From Pseudomonas thivervalensis (lineage in GTDB: Bacteria > Pseudomonadota > Gammaproteobacteria > Pseudomonadales > Pseudomonadaceae), in the NCBI RefSeq assembly GCF_001269655.1, contig NZ_LHVE01000014.1:310001-374000 (forward strand): DNA of 64,000 nt. The letters run 5' to 3'. Of this stretch, positions 52,314 through 61,987 are shown in pieces. Made by a program: the position numbers and the translations under genes. Below the pieces are notes generated by a model. That model was not told the origin of the DNA and did no database searches. It saw nothing but the letters and a program-made list of their open reading frames with translations. How positions within the stretch are numbered: the stretch's first letter is position 1; each line of letters begins with the position of its first letter.

Positions 52314-53933
52314 ATGAGCCTGTCGTTGCTGAGCCGTTACGCCTTCTTTGCTGGCTGTGTCATCTTCACCCTCGCCAGCCTGCCCTTCCTGCAACACGAC
52401 TGGCTCTGGCCGATTGCGCTGGTGACCGGTCTGTTGAGCCTGCTGGGGTTGTTCGACCTGCTGCAAAGCCGCCACGCCGTTCGGCGCAACTATCCGATCC
52501 TGGGCAATATCCGCTACCTGGTCGAAGGCATCCGCCCGGAGATCCGCCAGTACCTGCTGGAATCCGACAGCGATGCCCTGCCCTTCTCCCGAGCCCAACG
52601 CTCATTGGTGTATTCCCGGGCCAAGAACGAAAGCGCCGACAAACCGTTCGGCACCTTGATCGACGTGTACCAGACCGGCTTCGAATTCATTGGCCACTCC
52701 ATGCGTCCGGCCCCGCTGAGCGACCCCAGCGGTTTTCGGGTGACGGTCGGCGGCCCACAGTGCACGCAACCGTATTCAGCCTCGGTGTTCAACATCTCGG
52801 CCATGAGCTTTGGCTCCCTGAGCGCCAACGCCATCCGGGCATTGAACCAGGGAGCCAAGCTGGGCAACTTCGCCCATGACACCGGTGAAGGCAGCATCAG
52901 CCCCTACCACCGCGAACACGGCGGCGACCTTACCTGGGAATTGGGCAGCGGCTATTTTGGCTGTCGCACCCGCGACGGGCGCTTCGACCCCGAGCGCTTC
53001 GCCGTCCAGGCACAGAACCCGCAAGTGCGGATGATCGAAATCAAGATGAGCCAGGGCGCCAAGCCCGGTCATGGCGGCATCCTGCCCAAGCACAAGGTCA
53101 CCCGGGAAATCGCCGAGACCCGCGGCATCCTCATGGGCGAGGATTGTGTGTCGCCGTCATGCCACAGCGCGTTTTCCACACCCATCGAACTGATGCAGTT
53201 CGTCCAGCAACTGCGTGAGCTGTCCGGCGGCAAACCGGTGGGCTTCAAGTTCTGCCTGGGTCACCCGTGGGAATTCATGGGCATCGCCAAGGCCATGCTG
53301 GAAACCGGGATCCTGCCCGACTTCATCGTGGTGGACGGCAAGGAAGGCGGCACAGGCGCGGCGCCGGTGGAGTTCACCGACCACATCGGCGTGCCATTGC
53401 GCGAGGGCCTGCTGTTCGTGCACAACACCCTGGTGGGCCTGAACCTGCGGGACAAGATCAAGCTGGGCGCCAGTGGCAAGATCGTCAGCGCCTTCGACAT
53501 CGCCAGCGTCCTGGCCATCGGCGCCGACTGGGCCAACGCCGCGCGCGGCTTCATGTTCGCCATCGGCTGCATCCAGTCGCAAAGCTGCCACACCAACAAA
53601 TGCCCCACCGGCGTCGCCACCCAGGACACCCTGCGCCAGCGCGCCCTGGTGGTCCCGGACAAAGCCCAACGGGTCTACAACTTCCACCGCAACACCCTCA
53701 AGGCCCTGGCCGAAATGCTCGCCGCCGCCGGCCTCGACCATCCTTCGCAATTGCAGCCTAAGCACCTGGTGCGGCGTATGTCGGCGACCGAGGTGAAGTT
53801 GTTCTCCCAACTACACGTCTTCTTGAAGCCGGGGGAACTGCTGACTGGCGAGGTCAACGGCCAGTTCTATTCGCGGATGTGGCAAATGGCGCGGGCGGAC
53901 AGTTTTGAGCCGCGGGAGGTGGTGGCTGCGTAA
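52314..53933 (+). CDS. FMN-binding glutamate-synthase family protein
   Basis: 539 residues from ATG 52314 (AAGGAAACC upstream). Two N-terminal membrane segments (about 8-45) precede a glutamate-synthase-like FMN barrel (about 115-500): NISAMSFGSLSANAIRAL, DTGEGSISPYH, IKMSQGAKPGHGG, VDGKEGGTGAAP, CHTNKCPTGVATQ (Cys for the iron-sulfur cluster). It lacks the glutaminase domain of GltB. Such short proteins are common but untested; they may use glutamate, sulfur or membrane electron chemistry. Its last 80 bp overlap a convergent gene. Confidence 0.88.
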   Translation: MSLSLLSRYAFFAGCVIFTLASLPFLQHDWLWPIALVTGLLSLLGLFDLLQSRHAVRRNYPILGNIRYLVEGIRPEIRQYLLESDSDALPFSRAQRSLVYSRAKNESADKPFGTLIDVYQTGFEFIGHSMRPAPLSDPSGFRVTVGGPQCTQPYSASVFNISAMSFGSLSANAIRALNQGAKLGNFAHDTGEGSISPYHREHGGDLTWELGSGYFGCRTRDGRFDPERFAVQAQNPQVRMIEIKMSQGAKPGHGGILPKHKVTREIAETRGILMGEDCVSPSCHSAFSTPIELMQFVQQLRELSGGKPVGFKFCLGHPWEFMGIAKAMLETGILPDFIVVDGKEGGTGAAPVEFTDHIGVPLREGLLFVHNTLVGLNLRDKIKLGASGKIVSAFDIASVLAIGADWANAARGFMFAIGCIQSQSCHTNKCPTGVATQDTLRQRALVVPDKAQRVYNFHRNTLKALAEMLAAAGLDHPSQLQPKHLVRRMSATEVKLFSQLHVFLKPGELLTGEVNGQFYSRMWQMARADSFEPREVVAA

Positions 53934-55491
53934 TTGAAGCTTTATGACCCCCTTCCTCTGGGAGGGATGAGGTTTTAAGGGTGTACAAAGAAGCAACCAT
54001 TTCGCCCTCGACAAAGGTAAGGGTTTGCTTCCAATCATTTTCCAGTAGCGTCCTGAAAACTGTTGCAGTCTTGGGTCCTATCCACCAGACGTTGCCTGTG
54101 CTGCATTCAAGTACATGCAAATTAGTGAAGTAGTTCAATCGATTGCCTTCGGGAAGCAAGGCGTATCCGCCACGATCGGCAACGTTAAAGAAGATGCCGA
54201 GGGATGTGTCGATATAAAATTTCGGCCAAACTCCCGTTTCGTTGTAATAGATGAACGGCAGGTACCAAATTAAAGACTCAAAGACTATTTCGTCGTTTGG
54301 TCTCGCCTCTTTTTTGACTGTAGCCGCCAGCACGTCAAGTCTATAACTCTTGCGCAACTCGGTTCCATCCAGGCCATCAGTCAGTCGATATACCGACTGC
54401 AATCCTTGAACCTCTACTGCTACCGCAATCATCACGATCAAGACGAGTATGGCAGTTCGCCGAATCGATATATCCAGAGCAACCGCGACAATCAAAGGTA
54501 TCCCGACCGCTGCAAATGTCAGATACCGAGGCGCAAACACAGGAACAACCAACGTTGCCATAGCCAGGAAGACTGTTGGAATAAAAAAGCAACCGACCAC
54601 TAGACCGCTGATACGATGCAGGCGGTTTTCTTTCCAAATCAAAATGACCGCGCATGCAACAACTATCATTAATGGCACCGCACGCAACAACAAGGATTGC
54701 GTTCCCCATGCGTTCATAGCGGTAAACTGCCAAACAAGACTTAACACCGCCTCCCCCGTGACAGGCGAGAGCCATACGCCCCCCGCCGAAAGATGATCAA
54801 TAAAATGAGGCAACCAAGGCACATACAACACAACGATTACAGCGTTAGCTAGAAGCCAAGGCAGCATCGGTAACGCGGTATCCGCCCCGGCACGGCCCGA
54901 CCACCAGTAACACCAATGAACAAGCACATACAGTGCTGCGAAATAGTGCGTATAAAACGCTGCTGTCATTAGCAGCACATAAATGATCTGGAAGCGTTTT
55001 TTTTCCGGTTCTTTAACCCAGCACACCAATGCCACGGTTGCGCCCATCAGCCAGAATCCAAGCAGTGAGTACATGCGCGCTTCCTGGCTGTAACGGATCG
55101 AGATCGGCAGCAACGCCAATAATAATGCGGCCATCCAGGTTGCTCTTCGCGTGGCAACCAAACTCATCAACTTAATGCTCAGCAAGACCGTACCCACGTC
55201 GGCTATCACACTGAGCGACCTTACCTCCATGGCCCCGTCGTCGAACATCATCATCCAGTAGTGCAGCACGAGGTAATAAAGCGGTGGGTGAACATCTCGT
55301 GCCGTAATAGACCAGATCTGCCATGGCTCGTGCCTGGCAAGCAGCACGCTAAAGGCTTCGTCATACCAGATGGCAGGCAGCGTGATCTCATGAAATCGCA
55401 CGGCCAGCGCAAGAACCGTCACAGCAGCCAGTGCTGAGCGGTCCAGGCCAATCAGTGAGTTGCTGAGAAAATCGTTCGATAACGTTTTCAC
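53854..55491 (-). CDS. Membrane glycosyltransferase (GT39/ArnT-like)
   Basis: 545 residues from GTG 55491 (CGGGAG 6 bases upstream). About ten membrane helices with the GT-C signatures WYDEAFSVLLARHEPW and RDVHPPLYYLVLHYW near the N-terminus, and ISIRYSQEARMYSLLG. It transfers sugar from a polyprenyl-phosphate donor in the periplasm; the acceptor is unknown. Its base composition is clearly lower in GC than both neighbours, suggesting transfer. The C-terminal 80 bp overlap the convergent FMN-protein gene. No other polysaccharide gene is near. Confidence 0.85.
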   Translation of the reverse strand: MKTLSNDFLSNSLIGLDRSALAAVTVLALAVRFHEITLPAIWYDEAFSVLLARHEPWQIWSITARDVHPPLYYLVLHYWMMMFDDGAMEVRSLSVIADVGTVLLSIKLMSLVATRRATWMAALLLALLPISIRYSQEARMYSLLGFWLMGATVALVCWVKEPEKKRFQIIYVLLMTAAFYTHYFAALYVLVHWCYWWSGRAGADTALPMLPWLLANAVIVVLYVPWLPHFIDHLSAGGVWLSPVTGEAVLSLVWQFTAMNAWGTQSLLLRAVPLMIVVACAVILIWKENRLHRISGLVVGCFFIPTVFLAMATLVVPVFAPRYLTFAAVGIPLIVAVALDISIRRTAILVLIVMIAVAVEVQGLQSVYRLTDGLDGTELRKSYRLDVLAATVKKEARPNDEIVFESLIWYLPFIYYNETGVWPKFYIDTSLGIFFNVADRGGYALLPEGNRLNYFTNLHVLECSTGNVWWIGPKTATVFRTLLENDWKQTLTFVEGEMVASLYTLKTSSLPEEGGHKASITQPPPPAAQNCPPAPFATSANRTGR

Positions 55492-55689
55492 GGGGCGCTC
55501 CCGACCCAACCGGCCCTTTGCCTGACGCCGTTCAATCTACGTTCTGCATCAACACAGGGTCTACTGTAAGAACTAACAGGTACCTATCCTGTTGTTCCGT
55601 GTTGCGTGGCGAGGGGAATATTTATCCCCGTTTGACTGCGCAGCAGGCACAAAGCTCACGGAAAACTGGACGGGTTTTCGGACCCCAAT

Positions 55690-55721
55690 AGAAAGCCCCG
55701 ATCATCTGACCGGGGCTTTCT
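55690..55721. terminator. Hairpin terminator downstream of the amino-acid permease
   Basis: AGAAAGCCCCG and CGGGGCTTTCT flank a 10-base loop. It lies 17 bp after the permease stop on the minus strand. The U run is short (TTCTATT), so it is a moderate terminator and possibly bidirectional. Confidence 0.7.
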
Positions 55722-55738
55722 CATACATCGCAATAAAC

Positions 55739-57160
55739 CTACGAAGCCGAACGCACCGAGCCCGCTACATCACCGGTCGGCTGCAACTTGAAGGTGTAGA
55801 ACAACACCGTCAGCAACACCAGGAACGCCGGGCCGACATACAACGCCACGCGCGTATCCGGGAAGTACGCCATCAGCCCCACCACTAGCACCAGGAATGC
55901 CAGCGCCAGGTACGAGCTGACCGGGTACAGCCACATGCGGTACTTGAGGGCCGCACGTTCTGAAGCGCTCAGGCCTTTGCGGAATTTGAGCTGGGCCAGC
56001 AGGATCATCACCCAGGTCCAGATCGCGCCGAACGTGGCAATGGACGTCACCCAGACAAAGACTTTCTCCGGCACCAGGTAATTGAGCAGCACGCCCAGCA
56101 GCAATGCGGCGATGGACAGCAACAGTGCGCGGCGCGGTACGCCATTGCTGGAAGTCTTGGCGAAACCGGCAGGGGCCTGGCCGTTCTGCGCCAGGCTGTA
56201 GAGCATCCGCCCGGTGCTGAAGATCCCGCCGTTGCAGGACGACAGCGCGGCGGTGATCACCACGAAATTGATGATGCCGGCGGCGGTCTTGATGCCCAGG
56301 CGCTCGAAGGTCATCACGAAGGGGCTGCCCTGGGTGCCAATCTCGTTCCACGGGTAGATCGACAGGATCACGAACAGCGCGCCGACGTAGAACAGCAGGA
56401 TCCGCCAGAACACCGAGCCGATGGCGTTGGGGATGGTTTTCTGCGGGTTCTTCGCTTCACCGGCGGTCAGGCCGATCATCTCGACGCCCAGGTAGGCGAA
56501 CATGACCATTTGCAGGGACATCAACACGCCGGACACGCCGTTGGGCATGAAGCCGCCGTGGGCCCAGAGGTTGGAGATGCCCAGGGCCACGCCGTCGTTA
56601 CCGAAGCCGAAGGCAATGATGCCGACGCCGCCAATGACCATGGCGATGATGGTGACGATCTTGATCAGGGCGAACCAGAATTCGAATTCGCCGAAGGCCT
56701 TGACCGCGATCAGGTTGATCGAGCCCATGCTGACCAGCGCGGCCAGAGCCCAGATCCAACGGGGCACGTCGGGGAACCAGATGCCCATGTACACGGCAAC
56801 GGCGGTGATTTCCGCGACGCAGGTCACCAGCCACAGGAACCAGTAGTTCCAGCCGGTCAGGAAGCCGGCCAATGGGCCGAGGTAATCCTGGGCATAACGG
56901 CTGAACGAACCGGCCACCGGGTTGTGCACGGCCATTTCACCGAGGGCGCGCATGATCACCAGGATCGCCAGGCCGCCAATGATGTAGGAGAGCATGATCG
57001 CCGGGCCGGCCATTTCAATGGCCTTGGCCGAGCCGAGGAACAGCCCGACACCGATGCAGGCGCCAAGGGCCATCAGGCGGATATGCCGCTCGCCGAGTTC
57101 ACGTTTGAGCGGACCACCCTGGGCGGTCTCGCCATGGGGCAGATGATTGCCGACAGGCAT
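55739..57160 (-). CDS. APC-family amino-acid permease (ProY/GabP-like)
   Basis: 473 residues with 12 predicted helices. GACIGVGLFLGSAKAIEMAGP in helix 1, AGSFSRYAQDYLGPLAGFLTGWNYWF, and EMIGLTAGEAKNPQKTIPNAI are typical. It imports an amino acid by proton symport. Specificity (proline, D-alanine, GABA) cannot be told. Start ATG 57160 has GAGG 9 bases upstream. Confidence 0.92.
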   Translation of the reverse strand: MPVGNHLPHGETAQGGPLKRELGERHIRLMALGACIGVGLFLGSAKAIEMAGPAIMLSYIIGGLAILVIMRALGEMAVHNPVAGSFSRYAQDYLGPLAGFLTGWNYWFLWLVTCVAEITAVAVYMGIWFPDVPRWIWALAALVSMGSINLIAVKAFGEFEFWFALIKIVTIIAMVIGGVGIIAFGFGNDGVALGISNLWAHGGFMPNGVSGVLMSLQMVMFAYLGVEMIGLTAGEAKNPQKTIPNAIGSVFWRILLFYVGALFVILSIYPWNEIGTQGSPFVMTFERLGIKTAAGIINFVVITAALSSCNGGIFSTGRMLYSLAQNGQAPAGFAKTSSNGVPRRALLLSIAALLLGVLLNYLVPEKVFVWVTSIATFGAIWTWVMILLAQLKFRKGLSASERAALKYRMWLYPVSSYLALAFLVLVVGLMAYFPDTRVALYVGPAFLVLLTVLFYTFKLQPTGDVAGSVRSAS

Positions 57161-57522
57161 AGGGATAAACCTCGTCTTGTTATTGGATTAGCCACCGAGT
57201 GTCCAAGACCACAGGCCGGTAAGCCTGCCGCCTTGCCGAAACCGGGCCTGCCTTGTGGACAGACCGTCCTGTGGAACGACAACCTCAGGATCAGCGGGTC
57301 GTGCAGTATAAAAAGCCAGGGATAGAGAGTTTCACTGTAAAACCTGTAAAATTCAGGGATTACTCTCCGCAGGAATCAGGTTTTGGAGAGGTGCTGTCTG
57401 AGATCCAGGTCATTCGGAAAACGCCGCCGAGTATTGCACAGTGATGGTGCAGCGTCATGTTTTGGCATGGCGCGAGGGCCCTAGTGCAAGGCTTTCAGCC
57501 CCCCAACCCTCTGGTTCCCCCC
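57161..57522. other. Promoter region of the permease
   Basis: About 360 bp between the permease start and the REP doublet of the RAYT unit. It is AT-richer around 57300-57380 (ACTGTAAAACCTGTAAAATTC contains a direct GTAAAA repeat). No coding potential is seen. Confidence 0.4.
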
Positions 57523-57631
57523 TGTGGCGAGGGAGCTTGCTCCCGCTCGGCTGCGCAGCAGCCGCCCGCTTTTAATAGCTGAAAAGCGAGGGCGGCTTCG
57601 CCCCCCAGCGGGAGCAAGCTCCCTCGCCACA
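57523..57631. repeat. REP doublet next to the RAYT gene
   Basis: TGTGGCGAGGGAGCTTGCTCCCGC and its inverse, about 60 bp apart. It flanks the 3' end of the RAYT gene; matching REPs flank its 5' side. Confidence 0.9.
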
Positions 57632-57639
57632 AAAAGCGG

Positions 57640-58101
57640 CTAAAGCCACACCGTGTCCCACAGTGGGTAATCGCCAATCCTATCTACTAGCCCAGCCCGA
57701 AGCGGATTGGCAATGATGTAGCGAGCGGAAGGCCGAAGGTCGTCATTGTCGCGGATCGCGCGGTCATGGAAGCCGCTTTGCCAGAAGGCGCCCTTTCTGT
57801 TCATTGCTCGATTGATTGTTAGGGTGCTGCGGGATTTGACCGTCTGCATCACTTGTGTGAGCTGAGCTTGCTCTAGCTGCACCAGCCAATGCAGATGGTC
57901 CGGCATCACAACCCAAGCCAGCGAATTGACCTGACCTCGCTCATGAGCCAGGCGCATTTCTGCAATCAGTAAGCGGCCCAGTCGCCAATCCTTGAAGATC
58001 GGTGTACGTCGGTGAACGACCGTAGTGACGAGATAACCTCGCCCCGGTTCCGAAGAGCGTCCGCGACGTAAGCGATGAGAGTTTGGGCGTGAAGGACGCA
58101 T
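57640..58101 (-). CDS. REP-associated tyrosine transposase (RAYT)
   Basis: 153 residues, HUH-superfamily single-strand nuclease of the IS200/IS605-related Y1 type. The HUH pair is H69/H71 in MPDHLHWL and the nucleophile is Y128 in ARYIIANPLRAGLV. RAYTs are thought to cut and spread REP sequences. REPs lie on both sides (57523-57631 and from 58205), typical of a RAYT unit. Start ATG 58101. The enzyme looks intact. Confidence 0.93.
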   Translation of the reverse strand: MRPSRPNSHRLRRGRSSEPGRGYLVTTVVHRRTPIFKDWRLGRLLIAEMRLAHERGQVNSLAWVVMPDHLHWLVQLEQAQLTQVMQTVKSRSTLTINRAMNRKGAFWQSGFHDRAIRDNDDLRPSARYIIANPLRAGLVDRIGDYPLWDTVWL

Positions 58102-58204
58102 TCCTTGGCTTCCTGTGGTTGAGGTGTCTACTTACGGTAGCCTCACCCGCGACGATCCGACGCGATGATGGTTGAGCGACTTTTCCGAAAACGGCGTAGT
58201 ACCA

Positions 58205-58748
58205 GTGGCGAGGGAGCTTGCTCCCGCTGGGTGGCGAAGCCGCCCCCGCTTTTCAACCCCGGAAAACGCTTCAGGCATACCACCGTTGCGTCTGCTGCGC
58301 AGCCGAGCGGGAGCAAGCTCCCTCGCCACAAAAGCGCCTCAGGCCAAGACGACCCAAGCACTGTGCATTCTTCGCGCAAGGCTGGTAATCACCTCTCCGG
58401 AAAACACACCTACCGTGGCGAGGGAGCTTGCTCCCGCTGGGTGGCGCAGCCGCCCCGCTTTTCAATCCCGGAAAACGCTTCAGCCATGTCTCCGTTGCGT
58501 CTGCTGCGCAGCCGAGCGGGAGCAAGCTCCCTCGCCACAAAAGCGCCTCAGGCCAAGACGACCCAAGCACTGTGCATTCTTCGCGCAAGGCTGGTAATCA
58601 CCTCTCCGGAAAACACACCTACCGTGGCGAGGGAGCTTGCTCCCGCTGGGTGGCGCAGCCGCCCCGCTTTTCAACCCCGGAAAACGCTTCAGGCATACCA
58701 CCGTGGCGTCTGCTGCGCAGCCGAGCGGGAGCAAGCTCCCTCGCCACA
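58205..58748. repeat. Tandem REP array, three doublets with a 210/209-bp period
   Basis: Three type A doublets begin at 58205, 58415 and 58624. The segment between doublets (GCGCCTCAGGCCAAGACGAC through CACACCTACC) is duplicated almost exactly between copies 1 and 2. The whole unit is therefore a recent tandem duplication. The third copy lacks the intervening segment. Open frames running through it encode repeated GEGACSRW-type peptides and are not genes. Confidence 0.9.
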
Positions 58749-58864
58749 AAAGCTCGTTGGCCAGTGGCATCTCACAAATGCTCGTGTATGGGCTTGCCGA
58801 CAATTTCCCCTCCCCCCACGCCAACCACCGTCTAAGCTTCAAGCAAGTCCGATCAATCTGCTTA

Positions 58865-61800
58865 ATGGATCAGTCGACTATGGGCGCTTTGTGGCAAACC
58901 GATTCGAATGAACCTGTGGTCCCGACTGAACGTATGGAAGAAGCGCCTTTACCTCAAAAAAAACGCCGCGCACGGCATGGCTGGCGGGCATTCTGGTTGT
59001 TGTTGCTGATTATCGTCGTGGTGGTCGGCCTGGCGGCGGCCAAGGAAATGCGCACATCGCGGTTTCAGGCCCGGGAGCTCAGCAAATACGCCGCGTCCCT
59101 GAGTTATTCGGTGCAGCCGGGGCCCAGCGATGCCATCGTCTACCCAGGCGCAGGCCCGTTCGATCGGCGCCTGGGCTACAGCGCGCTGGGGGAGTTCCTG
59201 CCACGCCTGCTCAAGCGTGACTACGTGGTCCAGGCCCAGGCGCGGTTTTCGCCAGCGTTGATGGGCTACGTCGAAAAAGGCCTGTTCGTGCCCTATGCGG
59301 AAAAGATCCAGGCCGGGCTGACCATCACCGATTGCCGCGCCGCGCCGGTCTATCAGTTCAAGTACCCGCAGCAGTTGTATGCGAACTTCGACGCTATCCC
59401 GCCCGTGGTGGTGCAAAGCCTGTTGTTCATCGAGAACCGTTTTCTGCTCGACCCCAAGCAACCCTTGGCCAACCCGGCCGTGGACTGGCCGCGCTTCGGC
59501 ATGGCGGCCTGGTCGCAAGTCGCCAAGCTGCTGAGCCTGCCGGGGCAGTCCGCCGGGGGCAGCACCTTGGCGACACAACTGGAGAAGTACCGTCACTCGC
59601 CTGAAGGCCTGACCGTGTCCGGTGCGGAGAAGATCCGCCAGATGATTTCCGCCAGCGTCCGTGCTTACCAGGCCGGCCCGCAGACCCTCGAGGCGCGGCA
59701 ACGGATCATCCGCGACTACCTCAACAGCGTGCCACTCTCCGCCGTGCCGGGGCACGGTGAAGTCCACGGCATGGCCGAAGGCTTGCGGGTCTGGTACGGC
59801 GCCGATTTCAAGCGCGCCAATGAACGCTTGTCCAGCACCGCCACCGACCCCAAGAGCCTGGCGGAAAAAGGCCTGGCCCTGCGGGAAATGCTGTCATTGA
59901 TGATCGCCCAGCGCCGGCCATCCCATTACCTGTCCAAGGGCCACGATGAACTGGCGCGCCTGACCGACAGCCACATCCGTCTGCTGGCCCAGAACGGCGT
60001 GATCGACGCGGCGTTGTCCGAGGCGGCCCTGGCGAGCAAGGTCAGTTATCGCGACTGGGTTCAGGACCCGACCGTCCAGCCCATCGAAACCAACAAAGGC
60101 ATCAGCGCCGCCCGCAGTCGCCTTGCCGCGCTGCTCAATCGCCCGCTGTACGACCTCGATCGCCTCGACCTCTCCGCCACCAGCACCTTGCAAAGCGACT
60201 TGCAGGCCCAGGCCACCGACTACCTCAAGCGCCTGGCCGACCCGGCCTTCGCGACCGAGATCGGCCTGATGGGCGAACGCCTGCTGACCCCCACCAGCAC
60301 CGCCCAGGTACGCTACAGCTTCACCCTGCTGGAACTGACCCCCGATGGCTCGCGCGTGCGGGTGCAGACCGACAGCACCGACCAGCCCTTCGACATCAAC
60401 GAAGGCAGCAAACTGGAACTGGGCTCCACCGCCAAGTTGCGCGTGCTCACCACTTACCTGCAGATCATCGCCGAACTGCACGAGCGTTATGCCCAGCAGA
60501 CCCCGGCGGCGTTGAAGAAAACCGAGGTCGCCGAGCAGGATCGCCTGTCCCGCTGGGCGGTGGACTACTTGATTGAAAACACCGACCGCAGCCTGCCGAA
60601 GATGCTCGAAGCCGCGCTGGACCGCAAATATTCAGCCAGCCCCGGCGAGGCGTTCTTTACCGGTGGCGGGCTGCACACATTCCACAACTTCCGCAAGGAA
60701 GACGACGGCCGCCTGCCCACGCTGCGCGACTCCCTGCGCGAATCCATCAACCTGCCGTTCATTCGCCTGATGCGCGACCTGGTGCGCTACGCCACCTACG
60801 CCGGGCCCAACAACAGTTCCGAACTGCTCAAGGACGACAAGGATCCGCGCCGCCAGGAATACCTGGCCCAGTTCGCCGACCGCGAAGGCACGTCGTTCCT
60901 GCTCAGGTTCTGGAAGAAGTACCAGAAAAAGGACACCGGCCAGCGCCTCGAAACCTTTCTCGACGGCATGCGCCCTACCGCGATCCGCCTGGCCGCCGTG
61001 CACCGTTATTTCTTTCCCAACGACAGCCAGGAGAACTTCAACCGCTTCGTCCGCGCGCATTTGAAGTCGGCCAAGAGCGTCGAAAAGCTCACCGACGAAC
61101 GCCTGGAACGGCTCTACCAAAGCTATGGCCCCGGCGCCTATGACCTGCCGGACCAGGGTTTCATCGCCAAGGTCCACCCGCTGGACTTGTGGTTGATGGG
61201 TTACCTGCTGAACAACCCCGACGCCAAGTTCAGCCAGATCGTCAAGGCCAGCCAGTTCGAGCGCCAGGAGGTCTACAGCTGGCTGTTCAAGAGCCGGCAC
61301 AAGAGCGCCCGCGACAGTCGCATCCGCACCATGCTGGAGATCGAAGCCTTCCTGGATATTCACCAGCGCTGGCAGCAGGTCGGCTATCCGTTCGACCACC
61401 TGGTACCGTCGCTGGCCACCGCCATCGGCAGCTCCGGCGACCGCCCCGCCGCGTTGGCGGAACTGGTGGGTACCATCCTCAACGATGGCATCCGGCAACC
61501 GGCCTTGCGCGTCGACAGCCTGGACTTTGCCGTCAATACGCCCTATGAAACCCGCCTGGTCAACGACCCGGACAACGGCAAACGCGTGATGCCGGTAGAA
61601 GTGGCCCAGGCCTTGCGCGGTGCGTTATCCCAAGTGGTGGATGCCGGCACCGCGAAACGCGTGGCCGGCAGTTTCAAGCTGGCTGACGGGACGCCGCTGG
61701 CCATGGGCGGCAAGACCGGCACCGGCGATAACCGCATCGAAGCGGTCGGCTCCGGTGGGCGGGTGATCAGTTCCAAATCGATCAACCGCACCGCCACCTT

Positions 61801-61987
61801 CGTGTTCTACATCGGCGACAGCCATTTCGGCACCCTCACCGCCTTCGTGCCAGGCGCGTCGGCGCAGAACTTCAAGTTCACCTCGGCCTTGCCGGTGCAG
61901 GTGCTCAAGGGCATGGCACCGTTTCTCTCGCCGTACTTGCAGCCGGGGACGCATACCCAGTGCAAGCCGTTGGTGGCGGAGCAGTAG
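58865..61987 (+). CDS. Large transglycosylase / penicillin-binding-protein-like enzyme
   Basis: 1040 residues from ATG 58865 (58880 also possible); longer frames run through the REP array. A cytoplasmic basic tail (KKRRARHGWR) is followed by one membrane helix (LLLLIIVVVVGLAAA). The glycosyltransferase-51-like domain (about 175-300) has E190 in LLFIENRF, GGSTLATQLEKYRHS and RIIRDYLNSVPL. The long C-terminal part carries GSTAK near 520 and KTGTGDNR at 950, the SxxK and KTG motifs of a transpeptidase. It is bigger than PBP1a/1b and has an unusual central region. It probably builds peptidoglycan, but transpeptidase activity is uncertain. The TAG stop lies in a REP arm. Confidence 0.85.
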   Translation: MDQSTMGALWQTDSNEPVVPTERMEEAPLPQKKRRARHGWRAFWLLLLIIVVVVGLAAAKEMRTSRFQARELSKYAASLSYSVQPGPSDAIVYPGAGPFDRRLGYSALGEFLPRLLKRDYVVQAQARFSPALMGYVEKGLFVPYAEKIQAGLTITDCRAAPVYQFKYPQQLYANFDAIPPVVVQSLLFIENRFLLDPKQPLANPAVDWPRFGMAAWSQVAKLLSLPGQSAGGSTLATQLEKYRHSPEGLTVSGAEKIRQMISASVRAYQAGPQTLEARQRIIRDYLNSVPLSAVPGHGEVHGMAEGLRVWYGADFKRANERLSSTATDPKSLAEKGLALREMLSLMIAQRRPSHYLSKGHDELARLTDSHIRLLAQNGVIDAALSEAALASKVSYRDWVQDPTVQPIETNKGISAARSRLAALLNRPLYDLDRLDLSATSTLQSDLQAQATDYLKRLADPAFATEIGLMGERLLTPTSTAQVRYSFTLLELTPDGSRVRVQTDSTDQPFDINEGSKLELGSTAKLRVLTTYLQIIAELHERYAQQTPAALKKTEVAEQDRLSRWAVDYLIENTDRSLPKMLEAALDRKYSASPGEAFFTGGGLHTFHNFRKEDDGRLPTLRDSLRESINLPFIRLMRDLVRYATYAGPNNSSELLKDDKDPRRQEYLAQFADREGTSFLLRFWKKYQKKDTGQRLETFLDGMRPTAIRLAAVHRYFFPNDSQENFNRFVRAHLKSAKSVEKLTDERLERLYQSYGPGAYDLPDQGFIAKVHPLDLWLMGYLLNNPDAKFSQIVKASQFERQEVYSWLFKSRHKSARDSRIRTMLEIEAFLDIHQRWQQVGYPFDHLVPSLATAIGSSGDRPAALAELVGTILNDGIRQPALRVDSLDFAVNTPYETRLVNDPDNGKRVMPVEVAQALRGALSQVVDAGTAKRVAGSFKLADGTPLAMGGKTGTGDNRIEAVGSGGRVISSKSINRTATFVFYIGDSHFGTLTAFVPGASAQNFKFTSALPVQVLKGMAPFLSPYLQPGTHTQCKPLVAEQ

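Noticed and set aside
58205..58748. CRISPR array
   Set aside because: Only three units, period over 200 bp, and each is a known REP doublet with inverted arms.
58165..58911. Several open frames through the REP array, with GEGACSRW-type repeats
   Set aside because: They are translations of REP arms, present on both strands, not conserved proteins.
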